NCBI GenBank assembly: GCA_022865315.1
Contig: JALHSR010000118.1
Span: forward strand, 1 to 37,484
Length of the DNA stretch: 37,484 bases
Direction of reading: 5' to 3'
Origin: Methanotrichaceae archaeon
Lineage (GTDB): Archaea; Halobacteriota; Methanosarcinia; Methanotrichales; Methanotrichaceae
Below, piece after piece: positions 8,250 through 20,323 of the stretch (position 1 is the stretch's first letter; each line of letters opens with the position of its first letter). The translations under genes and the position numbers were made by a program. The notes under the pieces were generated by a model. That model searched no databases. It was not told where the DNA came from and saw only the letters and a program-made list of their open reading frames with translations.

Positions 8250-8256
8250 TTTTATG
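8250..8256 (+). promoter_or_regulatory. Candidate TATA box ahead of tRNA-Lys and the rpo operon
   Basis: GGTTTTATGT follows a purine-rich AAAAGG that could be the BRE. The expected start is near 8280, about 40 nt ahead of tRNA-Lys. No better TATA box is visible between the tRNA and rpoH (a 47-nt gap). This promoter may therefore drive both the tRNA and the RNA polymerase operon, or rpoH may have an internal promoter I cannot recognise. Confidence 0.35.
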
Positions 8257-8317
8257 TGGGAGGATTTCATCTCTCATCCGGTGCAGTTGAAGAGGCTTGA
8301 GGCATGCCAACCCATGG

Positions 8318-8405
8318 GGGCTTGTAGCTCAGTTAGGCAGAGCGTCTGGCTTTTAAAATTTTTGAAGATACCAGGTGGCCGAGGGTTCAAATCCCTTCAA
8401 GCCCG
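8318..8405 (+). tRNA. tRNA-Lys (anticodon TTT) with a 14-nt intron
   Basis: The acceptor stem is GGGCTTG/CAAGCCC with discriminator G (8405). The D arm is GCTC/GAGC and the T arm GAGGG-TTCAAAT-CCCTT (one G-T pair). The anticodon stem is TCTGG/CCAGG (one T-G pair). Anticodon TTT lies at 8352-8354. The extra bases 8356-8369 sit exactly between positions 37 and 38, and removing them leaves a normal 74-nt tRNA-Lys. CCA is not encoded. The gene lies between leuB and rpoH on the same strand. Confidence 0.95.
8356..8369 (+). other. Archaeal tRNA intron with bulge-helix-bulge splice motif
   Basis: A strict bulge-helix-bulge can be drawn. Exon bases CTTT (8350-8353) pair with intron bases GAAG (8364-8367), including one T-G pair, as the central 4-bp helix. 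The 5' bulge is TAA (8354-8356) and the 3' bulge ATA (8368-8370). A minimal outer hairpin forms from AA (8357-8358) and TT (8362-8363) with a three-base loop. Cutting after the second base of each bulge releases exactly 14 nt. This is close to the smallest size at which the motif can form. Confidence 0.88.
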
Positions 8406-8452
8406 CTTGCAGATCCTTGAGCCTTGAACCTGCTATTTCTTGAGGTGTTGGA

Positions 8453-8689
8453 GTGACCAAATTTGTTGCGAAAGATCATGAACTAGTTCCTGAGCACATT
8501 ATTCTTTTGCCTGAAGAAGGCAAAGAGGTCCTTATAAAATATGGAGTTGATGCGGCTCAGCTGCCCAAGATTCATGTGAACGACCCCGTAGCTAAAGAAA
8601 TCGGGGCAAAGGTAGGGAATATTTTGAAAATTATTAGAAAAAGCCCCACTGCCAAGCATTCGACTTTTTATAGACTGGTAATAGATTGA
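8453..8689 (+). CDS. rpoH: DNA-directed RNA polymerase subunit H (RPB5 homologue)
   Basis: The 78-residue protein matches archaeal RpoH, equivalent to the C-terminal domain of eukaryotic RPB5: HELVPEHIILLPEEGKEVLIKYG, then LPKIHVNDPVAKEIGAKVGNILKIIRKS and a terminal FYRLVID. The start is GTG 8453 with GAGGTG upstream, followed by a second GTG-free N-terminus typical of the family. It leads the conserved archaeal order rpoH-rpoB-rpoA and ends 10 nt before rpoB2. It forms part of the RNA polymerase jaw. Confidence 0.97.
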   Translation: MTKFVAKDHELVPEHIILLPEEGKEVLIKYGVDAAQLPKIHVNDPVAKEIGAKVGNILKIIRKSPTAKHSTFYRLVID

Positions 8690-8699
8690 AGGTGTTCCT

Positions 8700-10190
8700 T
8701 TGTTAGACAGAAATATTCTTTATAATAGCTATTTTACAAAAGACAAATTAGTACATCACCATTTAAACTCATTCAACGATTTCATCGATAGAGGTCTGCA
8801 AAAAGTCATCAAAGAAGTAGGAATAATTGAAACTAACATTGAGAACACATATGTCAAACTTGGCAAGATTCACGTAGAAAAACCCGTAGTGAGGGAAGCA
8901 GATGGATCCATTGAGAAACTTTATCCCAATGACGCTCGGTTGCGAAATCTAACATACGCAGCGCCAGTTAAGCTTGAAATGACTATTGTGGAAGGTGAGA
9001 CGGAGAAGGAACCGGTTGTTGCAGAAATAGGCACTATGCCTATTATGCTAATGTCCAAAGTCTGTAACCTCTACGGGATGTCACCGAAAGAGATGATTAG
9101 CTATGGAGAAGACCCCATGGATCCAGGGGGATACTTCGTAGTGAACGGTTCTGAGCGTGTAATCATAACTTTGGAGGACCTGGCACCAAATAAAATTTTA
9201 GTTGAATACAACCAGCGCTACGACGAAAATATTGAAGTTACCAAGGTATTTAGCCAAAGACAGGGTTACCGATCCCTAGTGATTGTAGAGCGGGGACGGC
9301 GCTCTATCTTGGAAATATCATTTCCTTCCGTTTCAGGAAGACTCAACTTTGTAACTCTACTACGAGCGCTCGGCATGGAAACGGATATGGATATAGTCAA
9401 AGCGGTCTCCGATAACCCCGAAATCATTAAGTTTATGCTTGAGAACCTAGAGGAGTCTGAAGTCTCTACAACAGAGGAGGCCCTGGAAAAGATCGGTTCG
9501 CGTGTGGCAGCAGGACAAGCCAAAGAGTACCAGAAAAAGAGGGCAACTTATGTTTTGGATAGATATCTGCTGCCGCACATTGGAGTAGAGGAACATGATA
9601 GATACGCCAAAGCTCTTTTCCTCGGCAAGATGGCAGAAGCTTGTTTTGAGCTAGCGTTGGGCCATAGAAATGAGGACGACAAGGATCATTACTCTAATAA
9701 AAGGCTAAAACTTTCTGGAGATCTGATGGAAGATCTTTTCAGGGTCGCCTTCAATCGTTTGACGCGCGATATAAAGTATCAGCTCGAACGTGCCTCTATG
9801 AGGAATAGGGAACTAAATGTTGTGACCACTGTAAGAGCTGATGTATTAACAGAAAGGATGATCCATCCGCTCGCAACAGGAAATTGGGTTGGCGGACGGA
9901 CGGGAGTCTCGCAGCTATTGGATCGAACTGACTACATGGCAACTCTTTCGCACCTCAGGCGAGTTATTTCACCCTTATCCAGATCGCAACCGCATTTCGA
10001 GGCCAGAGATCTGCATGCAACTCAATGGGGACGCATATGTCCTAGCGAAACACCAGAGGGACCGAATTGTGGGCTAGTCAAGAATTTTGCCCAAGCTGTT
10101 GAGCTGAGCAAAGGCATTGCGAACTATGAGGATGTTAAGAAAATAATTGTGGATCTTGGTGTGGTTCATGTAGGAGGTAATAATGGATGA
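8700..10190 (+). CDS. rpoB2: DNA-directed RNA polymerase subunit B'' (N-terminal half of split B)
   Basis: The 496-residue N-terminal half of the second-largest polymerase subunit covers the protrusion and lobe regions. The N-terminus ([23 protein letters not shown]) and [21 protein letters not shown] are diagnostic. The C-terminal [28 protein letters not shown] is the fork region that normally precedes the split. The start is TTG 8700 with AAGGTG upstream. The end overlaps rpoB1 by eight bases. The split B gene is characteristic of many Euryarchaeota (methanogens, halophiles, Archaeoglobus) and here is real, since both halves have proper start and stop signals. Confidence 0.97.
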   Translation: MLDRNILYNSYFTKDKLVHHHLNSFNDFIDRGLQKVIKEVGIIETNIENTYVKLGKIHVEKPVVREADGSIEKLYPNDARLRNLTYAAPVKLEMTIVEGETEKEPVVAEIGTMPIMLMSKVCNLYGMSPKEMISYGEDPMDPGGYFVVNGSERVIITLEDLAPNKILVEYNQRYDENIEVTKVFSQRQGYRSLVIVERGRRSILEISFPSVSGRLNFVTLLRALGMETDMDIVKAVSDNPEIIKFMLENLEESEVSTTEEALEKIGSRVAAGQAKEYQKKRATYVLDRYLLPHIGVEEHDRYAKALFLGKMAEACFELALGHRNEDDKDHYSNKRLKLSGDLMEDLFRVAFNRLTRDIKYQLERASMRNRELNVVTTVRADVLTERMIHPLATGNWVGGRTGVSQLLDRTDYMATLSHLRRVISPLSRSQPHFEARDLHATQWGRICPSETPEGPNCGLVKNFAQAVELSKGIANYEDVKKIIVDLGVVHVGGNNG

Positions 10191-12018
10191 GGTTAATAGA
10201 TTATCCGATGGCGCTAGGGTATTTGTCAATGGGGAGATAATCGGGCACCACCCTGAACCAAGAAAGCTGGTTGAGAACGTGAGACGGCTTAGAAGAGTCG
10301 GCACCTTTAGCAGCCAGATAAATGTAGCATATTTCGAAGAAACTAACGAGATTGTTATAAATACGGACTCCGGAAGAGCAAGGAGGCCATTGATAGTAGT
10401 GGAAAAAGGTCGTGCTCTCGTTACCGAAGGGCATACGGAACAGTTGGCTCGAGGAGAGACAACCTTTGACAATTTAGTAAATTCCGGGCTCGTAGAATAC
10501 TTGGATGCGGAAGAAGAAGAGAACAGCCTTATAGCTATCTGGGAGAGCGACCTGACTGTAGATCATACTCACTTAGAATTAGATCCTTCTTTGATTTTGG
10601 GAATTGCAACTGGCTTAGTGCCCTATCCCGAGCACAATGCGAGTCCAAGAAATACCATGGGCGCCGGAATGATTAAGCAATGTCTTGGCATGTCCATGGC
10701 CAATATGAGGCTTCGGCCTGATACGAGAGGCCATTTCCTGAATTATCCGCAGAGAGGGATTGTCAGTACAAGAACTGCCAAAGCAGTAGGATTTGACGAG
10801 AGACCGGCTGGACAAAACTTTGTCGTGGCAGTTTTGGCTTATGAGGGCTATAATATCGAGGATGCTTTGATATTAAATAAGGGATCTATAGAACGGGGAC
10901 TTGCGAGAAGCCATTTCTTTCGGGTTTTGGAAGCGGAGGAGCGCAAATATCCTGGGGGTCAAGAAGACACGTTTGAGATTCCTGACTTAGAGGTTCGGGG
11001 AGCGCGTGGATCAGAAGCTTATGAACAATTGGATTCTGATGGGTTGGTTAATCCCAATGCACAAGTGGGACCAAATGACGTCCTTATTGGCAAGACTAGC
11101 CCGCCTAGATTCCTTGAAGAGCCTACTGAGTTTGGTATTTCCCCCCAACAAAGACGTGAGACTTCCGTTACGATGAGGTCGAACGAGAAGGGCGTAGTCG
11201 ATATGGTCATTCTAACTGAATCCATAAATGGTAACCGACTTGTTAAAGTCAAAACCAGAGACCAACGCGTTCCCGAACTAGGAGATAAATTTGCCTCTAG
11301 ACACGGCCAGAAGGGCGTATTGGGCTTAATTGTTGCCCAGGAGGATATGCCTTTTACCGAATCCGGAGTGGTGCCTGATCTACTTCTCAACCCGCATGCC
11401 ATACCATCTAGGATGACTGTCGGACATGTCTTAGAGATGATTGGTGGAAAAGTTGGTTCACTTGAGGGTAGGTCTATTGATGCTACAGCCTTCTTGGGGG
11501 AAAAAGAAGTCGATCTGCGTAGTGCACTTACAAAGTTTAGTTTTTCACATACAGGCAAAGAAATCATGTATAACGGCGCCACAGGGGAACAGATTATGGC
11601 GGATATATTTGTGGGTGTAATCTTGTATCAAAAGCTTTACCATATGGTTACAGGCAAGATGCACGCTAGATCACGTGGACCAGTCCAAGTACTTACAAGG
11701 CAGCCAACGGAAGGCCGTGCTCGAGAAGGGGGCTTAAGATTCGGGGAAATGGAAAGGGATGTGCTCATTGCTCATGGCGCTGCCCTTGCTCTCAAAGAGC
11801 GATTAGTAGACGAATCCGATAAAGTAACCGAATTGGTCTGCGCGAAATGCGGGATGATAGCAATTCATGACCGCAGAAGAAATGCAGACTATTGTACAGT
11901 CTGCGGCTCCGACACGGAGATTAGCCCGGTGGAAATGAGTTATGCATTTAAGCTGCTGTTAGATGAAATTAAATCTCTAGGCGTGGCGCCCAGGCTAATC
12001 ATGGAAGACGCAATTTAG
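10183..12018 (+). CDS. rpoB1: DNA-directed RNA polymerase subunit B' (C-terminal half of split B)
   Basis: The 611-residue C-terminal half contains the hybrid-binding and clamp parts. Key segments are [14 protein letters not shown], the catalytic-side [18 protein letters not shown], the basic [15 protein letters not shown], the [16 protein letters not shown] block, and [22 protein letters not shown]. Near the C-terminus a zinc ribbon is visible: CAKCGM and, about 20 residues later, CTVCGS. The start is ATG 10183, placed just after GGAGGTAATA and within the last codons of rpoB2, so translation is coupled. Confidence 0.97.
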   Translation: MDEVNRLSDGARVFVNGEIIGHHPEPRKLVENVRRLRRVGTFSSQINVAYFEETNEIVINTDSGRARRPLIVVEKGRALVTEGHTEQLARGETTFDNLVNSGLVEYLDAEEEENSLIAIWESDLTVDHTHLELDPSLILGIATGLVPYPEHNASPRNTMGAGMIKQCLGMSMANMRLRPDTRGHFLNYPQRGIVSTRTAKAVGFDERPAGQNFVVAVLAYEGYNIEDALILNKGSIERGLARSHFFRVLEAEERKYPGGQEDTFEIPDLEVRGARGSEAYEQLDSDGLVNPNAQVGPNDVLIGKTSPPRFLEEPTEFGISPQQRRETSVTMRSNEKGVVDMVILTESINGNRLVKVKTRDQRVPELGDKFASRHGQKGVLGLIVAQEDMPFTESGVVPDLLLNPHAIPSRMTVGHVLEMIGGKVGSLEGRSIDATAFLGEKEVDLRSALTKFSFSHTGKEIMYNGATGEQIMADIFVGVILYQKLYHMVTGKMHARSRGPVQVLTRQPTEGRAREGGLRFGEMERDVLIAHGAALALKERLVDESDKVTELVCAKCGMIAIHDRRRNADYCTVCGSDTEISPVEMSYAFKLLLDEIKSLGVAPRLIMEDAI

Positions 12019-12026
12019 GTGAGAAT

Positions 12027-15793
<3,767 letters not shown>

Positions 15794-15797
15794 TGCG

Positions 15798-16106
15798 ATG
15801 ATAAATGTAGATAGAGCACTTAGGAGTTCCATTAGAACAGGGAAAGTTGTGCTTGGATCTAATAGAACGATTAAAGCCGGATTGAATGGACAAGCAATAT
15901 TAATCATTTTCGCAGCTGATTGCCCCAATGAAGTACGCGAGCAGCTCGATTCCATGGATACCCCATTCTATAGCTACCAAGGCATGGGATTAGACCTTGG
16001 ATCTGCCTGCGGAAAGCCTTTCTCTGTGGCATCCCTGGCAATTATTGAGCCAGGGGATTCAGAGATAATGGCGTTGCTGCGGGAGATCCGAGGTGTTGAA
16101 GCATGA
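15798..16106 (+). CDS. rpl30e: Ribosomal protein L30e
   Basis: A 102-residue member of the L7Ae/L30e fold. It shows the N-terminal INVDRALRSSIRTGKVVLGSNRTIKA, central AILIIFAADCPNEVREQL and GMGLDLGSACGKPFSVASLAIIEPG, which form the RNA-binding surface. Between rpoA2 and nusA is its standard archaeal position. It starts four nt after rpoA2 and overlaps nusA by four bases. Confidence 0.96.
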   Translation: MINVDRALRSSIRTGKVVLGSNRTIKAGLNGQAILIIFAADCPNEVREQLDSMDTPFYSYQGMGLDLGSACGKPFSVASLAIIEPGDSEIMALLREIRGVEA

Positions 16107-16534
16107 GTGAGTTCAAGCTCACGACTGAAGGGATCAGATTCATTGCTTTATTTGAGAGCCTGACTGGCGGGATAGCTAGGGATTGTGTGGTTGATGAAGA
16201 AAACGATCGCATCATTTTTGTTATAAAGAAAGGAGATATGGGAGCGGCTATTGGTAAGAAAGGCTCCAATATAAACAGGGTAAAGAAATCTACAGGCAAG
16301 CAAATAGAGATAGTTGAGTACAGCGATGATGTTAAAGAGTTCCTGGAGAATCTTTTTCAACCAGCCTCAATAAGAAACGTCGTAGTTGTTAATAAGAATA
16401 ATAAGCGATTGGCTTATGTAGATGTAGCAAATAAGGACAAGGGACTTGCTATCGGTAAGGATGGCCGGAATATCCTGAAAGCTAAAATGCTGGCGCAAAG
16501 GCATCATAGCGTCGACGATATCATAATTCAGTAG
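16103..16534 (+). CDS. nusA: NusA-like transcription factor (two KH domains)
   Basis: The 143-residue archaeal NusA consists only of the two KH domains, lacking the S1 and N-terminal domains of bacterial NusA. The GxxG loops are visible as GAAIGKKGSNINRVKKSTG (first KH) and GLAIGKDGRNILKAKMLAQ (second KH). It binds RNA and is thought to act in termination or antitermination. It begins inside the rpl30e stop (ATGA) and precedes rps12 in the usual order. Confidence 0.95.
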   Translation: MSEFKLTTEGIRFIALFESLTGGIARDCVVDEENDRIIFVIKKGDMGAAIGKKGSNINRVKKSTGKQIEIVEYSDDVKEFLENLFQPASIRNVVVVNKNNKRLAYVDVANKDKGLAIGKDGRNILKAKMLAQRHHSVDDIIIQ

Positions 16535-16569
16535 AAATCCTGTAAATCATGATTACTAAGGTGAATTGA

Positions 16570-16998
16570 ATGGGAAAGGGAATTTATGCAGCCAGGAAAC
16601 TGGAGCGTGATAGGAAGATTTTGAGATGGAGTTACCCTAAATATATTGCAAGAGTGTCGGGGAGCAAAATAAAAGCAGATCCGCTAGGTGGAGCACCTTT
16701 GGCTAGAGGTATTGTTCTCGAGAAGGTAGGAATAGAAGCCAAACAACCTAACTCTGCAATAAGAAAAGCGGTAAGAATCCAGCTCATCAAAAATGGCAGA
16801 CAGGTTACTGCGTTCACTCCTGGCGATGGAGCCATAGGTTTCATCGATGAACATGACGAAGTAGTAATTGATCGCATCGGTGGACGTATGGGAAGGTCTA
16901 TGGGGGATATCCCTGGAGTCAGGTTTAAGGTGATTGCAGTCAATAATGTCTCATTAGATGAAATGGTAAAGGGAAGAAAAGAGAAACCTGTGAGGTGA
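16570..16998 (+). CDS. rps12: Ribosomal protein S12 (uS12)
   Basis: This 142-residue archaeal/eukaryotic-type S12 has the decoding-site motif [19 protein letters not shown], the [21 protein letters not shown] segment and the basic C-terminal [10 protein letters not shown]. It starts at ATG 16570, preceded by AAGGTGAAT, 35 nt after nusA. It sits at the decoding centre of the small subunit. Confidence 0.98.
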   Translation: MGKGIYAARKLERDRKILRWSYPKYIARVSGSKIKADPLGGAPLARGIVLEKVGIEAKQPNSAIRKAVRIQLIKNGRQVTAFTPGDGAIGFIDEHDEVVIDRIGGRMGRSMGDIPGVRFKVIAVNNVSLDEMVKGRKEKPVR

Positions 16999-17002
16999 TT
17001 GC

Positions 17003-17560
17003 TTGAAGGTATTCGATAAATGGGATCCAGCTGAAATCACCCTTGAAGATCCGAGCATAAATGCATACATGAACCTCACTTCAAGGTCTGTAATGCATTC
17101 AGGTGGCCGGCATGCTAAGCAGCAGTTCAAGAAATCTGAACAGCATGTAGTTGAACGCTTAGTCAATAAAATGATGAGGAAAGATAAGAACACGGGGAAG
17201 AAGATGAAAGCATATGGCATTGTAGAAGATGCTTTCGATATAATCCATAAGAAAACAAAGAGTAATCCCTTATCTGTGCTAGCCAAAGCCATATCAAATG
17301 CTGGGCCACGAGAAGAAGTTGTTAGGCTCAAGTATGGCGGTATCACTGTTCCAAAGGCGGTAGACACAGCACCACAGAGAAGAGTCGATACTGCCTTGAT
17401 GTTTATTTCTAAAGGCGCGCAGCAAGCCTCCTCTAAAACAAGAAAATCCATAGCAGACACTTTGGCTGATGAAATCATCGCTGCAGCAAACTATGATGTA
17501 AAAAGCTATGCAATAAATCATAAAGATAGTGTTGAGCGCGTGGCTAAGGCTGCCAGATAA
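17003..17560 (+). CDS. rps7: Ribosomal protein S7 (uS7)
   Basis: The 185-residue S7 organises the 3' domain of 16S rRNA. Conserved parts are [51 protein letters not shown] and the terminal [15 protein letters not shown]. The start is TTG at 17003 with GAGGTGATT upstream, five nt after rps12. In many archaea EF-2 and EF-1alpha genes follow; here the operon ends, and the next region holds an opposite-strand pseudogene. Confidence 0.97.
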   Translation: MKVFDKWDPAEITLEDPSINAYMNLTSRSVMHSGGRHAKQQFKKSEQHVVERLVNKMMRKDKNTGKKMKAYGIVEDAFDIIHKKTKSNPLSVLAKAISNAGPREEVVRLKYGGITVPKAVDTAPQRRVDTALMFISKGAQQASSKTRKSIADTLADEIIAAANYDVKSYAINHKDSVERVAKAAR

Positions 17561-17600
17561 AGGCGGCCTTTAGACCCTAATATTTTTCTGTTTATAATAG
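17561..17600 (+). terminator. Possible terminator after rps7
   Basis: The AAAGGC/GCCTTT repeat immediately past the stop, then TATTTTTCTGTTTAT, gives a short hairpin-plus-T-rich stretch. The hairpin loop is too small for a full stem, so the T-rich run is the better evidence. It fits the end of the rpo-ribosomal operon before an opposite-strand gene. Confidence 0.35.
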
Positions 17601-17645
17601 TTACAAATCCAAATAAAATCTCTGGTATCTCAATGCTAAAAAAAG

Positions 17646-18717
17646 TCACCTGAAACGCCTGATAAAGGATTTGTCAATCCAGCTTTTCAGAGAATATATC
17701 AGTCTAGTTGGTGCACCTATGCACATTTTCCCATATACACCAACTGCACAATCGCAGCCAAGAGATATCAAAGCCACTTGACTATCTGTGGATGCCCTTA
17801 CGAAATGGTTTTCCAAAAGCTTTCCTTCAGCAAGCTTAGAAAGGTTCTTTGCTGTATGATGGGCCTGACGCTCCGCCTCCAAACCAGTCTTGGTCGCTAA
17901 CCTGCCATCAATCTCTACCCAAGCACTATCGCCCTATGGCAAAAACATCAAACGATGCACGAAGGTAATTATCGACAAGAATCCAGCCTTGATTCTTGGG
18001 AAGTTCGAGGTTCTCCACAAAATCTGGCGGCTTCAATCCAGCTGTCCAAATTGCCATGTCACAATCCAAACGAACGCCATCTGAAAAAAGTATACAATCC
18101 TCCTTTACTTCACTGACCTGAACGGATGTCAAGACATTTACTCCCTTCCTGGCTAATGCACTTTCAACGAGGTGGGAAGTTTGCTGAGAAAATTGAGGAA
18201 GCAAACGATCACGAGCCTCTATGACATATGTGGATGCATCCAGACTTTCAGCAAGAACGGACGCTACCTCCACACCTGTAAGCCCAGAACCAATTATCAT
18301 AATTCTTTCTGGATTTCTGTCCTCAATAAACCTCCTAGCTTTTATTGTCTCTTCAAGAGTATTAATTGCAAAAGTGCTTTCTGCTCCTTGGATCCCATAG
18401 TAATTTTGTGAAGCGCCGGCAGCGATTACAGCAATATCGAAATCTATCTGGGATCTTTCGCATTTAACAACCTTATTGCCTAAACTTCGCGCCCTTTCAT
18501 TCACAAACTTAGCCCCGACGCGATCGCAGAATGGTTGGAGTGGCGCAGTGAGCTCTCTTATCCTTGCCAGACCGCCTAAATATTCAGGATATAAAGCTTA
18601 CAGCTCGATCCGACTCTTGGGTTCTATCAGCGTGAATCTTAAGAGCTCTGGCGACGCAACCCTAATAAGCTCTGCCCCAGCCACTCCACCACCAATAACA
18701 ACCACTTCTAATCCCAT
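17646..18717 (-). pseudogene. Degraded NADH dehydrogenase-like FAD flavoprotein (type II NDH/pyridine nucleotide-disulfide oxidoreductase)
   Basis: Reading from ATG 18717, the Rossmann motif VVVIGGGVAGAEL is followed by a TAA (18600-18598) after SRIEL, where relatives have a residue before ALYPEY. The frame then continues openly (GGLARIRELTAPL, then FDIAVIAAGASQNYYGI), with a second dinucleotide motif IMIIGSGLTGVEVASVLAE and DCDMAIWTAGLKPP. At FDVFAIG the frame breaks: GGG at 17934-17932 is one base too many. Removing one G restores GDSAWVEIDGRLATKTGLEAERQAHHTA and on to the stop at 17646. The family normally has DxAW at this spot, so both lesions are clear. Full length would be about 357 residues. 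The TAA may derive from CAA by one C-to-T change. Sequencing error is less likely for two independent lesions but not excluded. Confidence 0.88.
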
Positions 18718-18914
18718 CAATCATTCCAACTCTAGATTAGCTTCGTGCAGTCAAAGATCAGGCACTAGTAGGAGAAACTCAAAGGCATTAAACCTATTTT
18801 CTTAGAAAGGGCTCTTTCTACTTGAAGACCAAAGGCTTAGAGAATAGCCATTGAATAGCCATATTAGATATACAGTCCAGAGTTCAAACTTATCTGGACA
18901 TCTAAGAAAAAAAT
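18718..18914. promoter_or_regulatory. Divergent intergenic region with an 11-nt tandem repeat
   Basis: The spacer lies between the minus-strand flavoprotein remnant and rnhA. It holds two tandem copies of GAATAGCCAT (18842-18851 and 18853-18862) followed by ATTAGATATA. The latter could be the rnhA TATA box, 40-50 nt before its ATG. On the other strand GGTTTAATG near 18795 may be the old promoter of the pseudogene. Nothing else is recognisable. Confidence 0.35.
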
Positions 18915-19349
18915 ATGATCACAGTTTATTTTGACGGCTTATGTCAGCCTATAAATCCCGGTGGCGTGGCTACCTACGGATTTCTCGTTTATGATGAGGA
19001 GGAATTAATTCATTGTGGCTACGGGGTGGTAGGGGAAGGCAAGGGTATGACTAACAACGTAGCTGAATATGAAGGTCTAAGAGCAGCTATAATATGGTTT
19101 AAAGGAAAAAGTATTGAGGAAAAGATCGAGATTAAGGGAGATTCTATGCTTGTGCTGAACCAGATGCTTGGGAAATGGAAGGTCAGGTCAGAGACATCCA
19201 AGAAATATGTGCCCGAGATCATGAAGTTGCTGAAAAACATGGACGTAAGCTTCATCTGGATCAAAAGAGAAGAAAATGAAGATGCAGACGAGCTATCAAG
19301 AATTGCTTATAAGCGATACAATGAGACCCACCGCCCTAGCAATAAATAA
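18915..19349 (+). CDS. rnhA: Ribonuclease HI
   Basis: The 144-residue type 1 RNase H degrades the RNA strand of RNA-DNA hybrids. The four acidic catalytic residues are in place: Asp7 in VYFDGLC, Glu51 in NNVAEYEGL, Asp76 in IKGDSMLVL and Asp125 in NEDADELSR. Like other archaeal and Sulfolobus-type RNases HI it lacks the basic protrusion of the E. coli enzyme, and it has no additional N-terminal domain. The start is ATG 18915 with a short A-rich leader. It is a single gene between a pseudogene and the convergent hemB. Confidence 0.92.
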   Translation: MITVYFDGLCQPINPGGVATYGFLVYDEEELIHCGYGVVGEGKGMTNNVAEYEGLRAAIIWFKGKSIEEKIEIKGDSMLVLNQMLGKWKVRSETSKKYVPEIMKLLKNMDVSFIWIKREENEDADELSRIAYKRYNETHRPSNK

Positions 19350-19369
19350 ACAAAATAAACCAAAACAAA

Positions 19370-20323
19370 CTACCTATTCAATTCGGCATATTTCTTCGCC
19401 CAATATGTAATTAGCATATCGGCTCCAGCTCTTTTTATTGAGGTTAGTGATTCTAGAAAAGCGACGGTTTCATTTAGCCAACCCATCTGTGCTGCAGCCA
19501 TTATCATTGAATACTCGCCGCTTACCTGAAAGGCAGCTAAGGGCATACCAAACTGATCTTTTACTGCTTTCAATATATCCAAATAGGGCATGGCAGGTTT
19601 AACCATCACTATATCGGCACCCTCTTCTATATCCAACTGGACTTCCCAAAGCGCCTCTGCAGCGTTTGCAGGATCCATCTGGTATGATCTTCGATCTCCA
19701 AAGGCGAAACTAGACTCCGCTGCTCCTCGAAATGGGCCGTAGAAAGTTGAGGCATATTTAGCAGAATATGAGAGAATTGGCGTATCTGTATATCCTTCTA
19801 AGTCAAGTGCCGCCCTAATTGTTTGAACCATATGATCTATCATTCCACTCGGTGCTATTATATCAGCTCCAGATTCAGCATGGCTGGCAGCTATCATGCC
19901 AAGAACAGGCAATGTCTCATCGTTGAGAATTTTCTCGTTGCGAACCAATCCGCAGTGACCATGGCTGGTGTATTCACAAAGGCAAAGATCGGTTATTACA
20001 ATAAGGCCAGTAACTTCCTTAATTTTCCTTACGGCCTGTTGGATTATACCCTCAGAATCATAAGCTGCTGAACCTACATCATCCTTGTGAGCTGGTAGAC
20101 CAAATAATAGAACTGCTGGTACACCTAGATCCTCTAATGCGCCTGCCTCCGTTTGTATTCCTTCTAAACTCTGTTTGAACTGATTGGGCATAGGCTCGAT
20201 TGCTTTTGGTTCAGATAGTTTTTCATCCACGAATAATGGCTGGACCATGCTTTTCAAAGAAAGCCGGGTCTCTGCTACGAGATCTCTTATCCCGGGAGCG
20301 CGAAGTCTCCTCATTCTCCTCAA
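19370..20323 (-). CDS. hemB: Porphobilinogen synthase (delta-aminolevulinic acid dehydratase)
   Basis: The 317-residue enzyme condenses two molecules of 5-aminolevulinate into porphobilinogen. It has the cysteine-rich zinc site DLCLCEYTSHGHCG and Schiff-base lysines in YSAKYASTFYGPF and DIVMVKPAMPYLDI. It also shows APSGMIDHM and FQVSGEYSMI. The frame begins at TTG 20323, overlapping the hemA stop; ATG 20314 (MRRLRAPGIRD) is an equally plausible start. It is the last gene of the minus-strand tetrapyrrole set. No hemL, hemC or hemD homologue is in the window. Confidence 0.95.
   Translation of the reverse strand: MRRMRRLRAPGIRDLVAETRLSLKSMVQPLFVDEKLSEPKAIEPMPNQFKQSLEGIQTEAGALEDLGVPAVLLFGLPAHKDDVGSAAYDSEGIIQQAVRKIKEVTGLIVITDLCLCEYTSHGHCGLVRNEKILNDETLPVLGMIAASHAESGADIIAPSGMIDHMVQTIRAALDLEGYTDTPILSYSAKYASTFYGPFRGAAESSFAFGDRRSYQMDPANAAEALWEVQLDIEEGADIVMVKPAMPYLDILKAVKDQFGMPLAAFQVSGEYSMIMAAAQMGWLNETVAFLESLTSIKRAGADMLITYWAKKYAELNR

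Noticed and set aside
8700-12018. rpoB split into two genes as a frameshift or assembly error
   Set aside because: Split B is normal in many Euryarchaeota, and both halves have proper starts, stops and Shine-Dalgarno sites.
18842-18862. Two 10-11 nt tandem copies near rnhA as a CRISPR or repeat array
   Set aside because: Only two copies, no spacers and no cas genes; listed only as a possible regulatory site.
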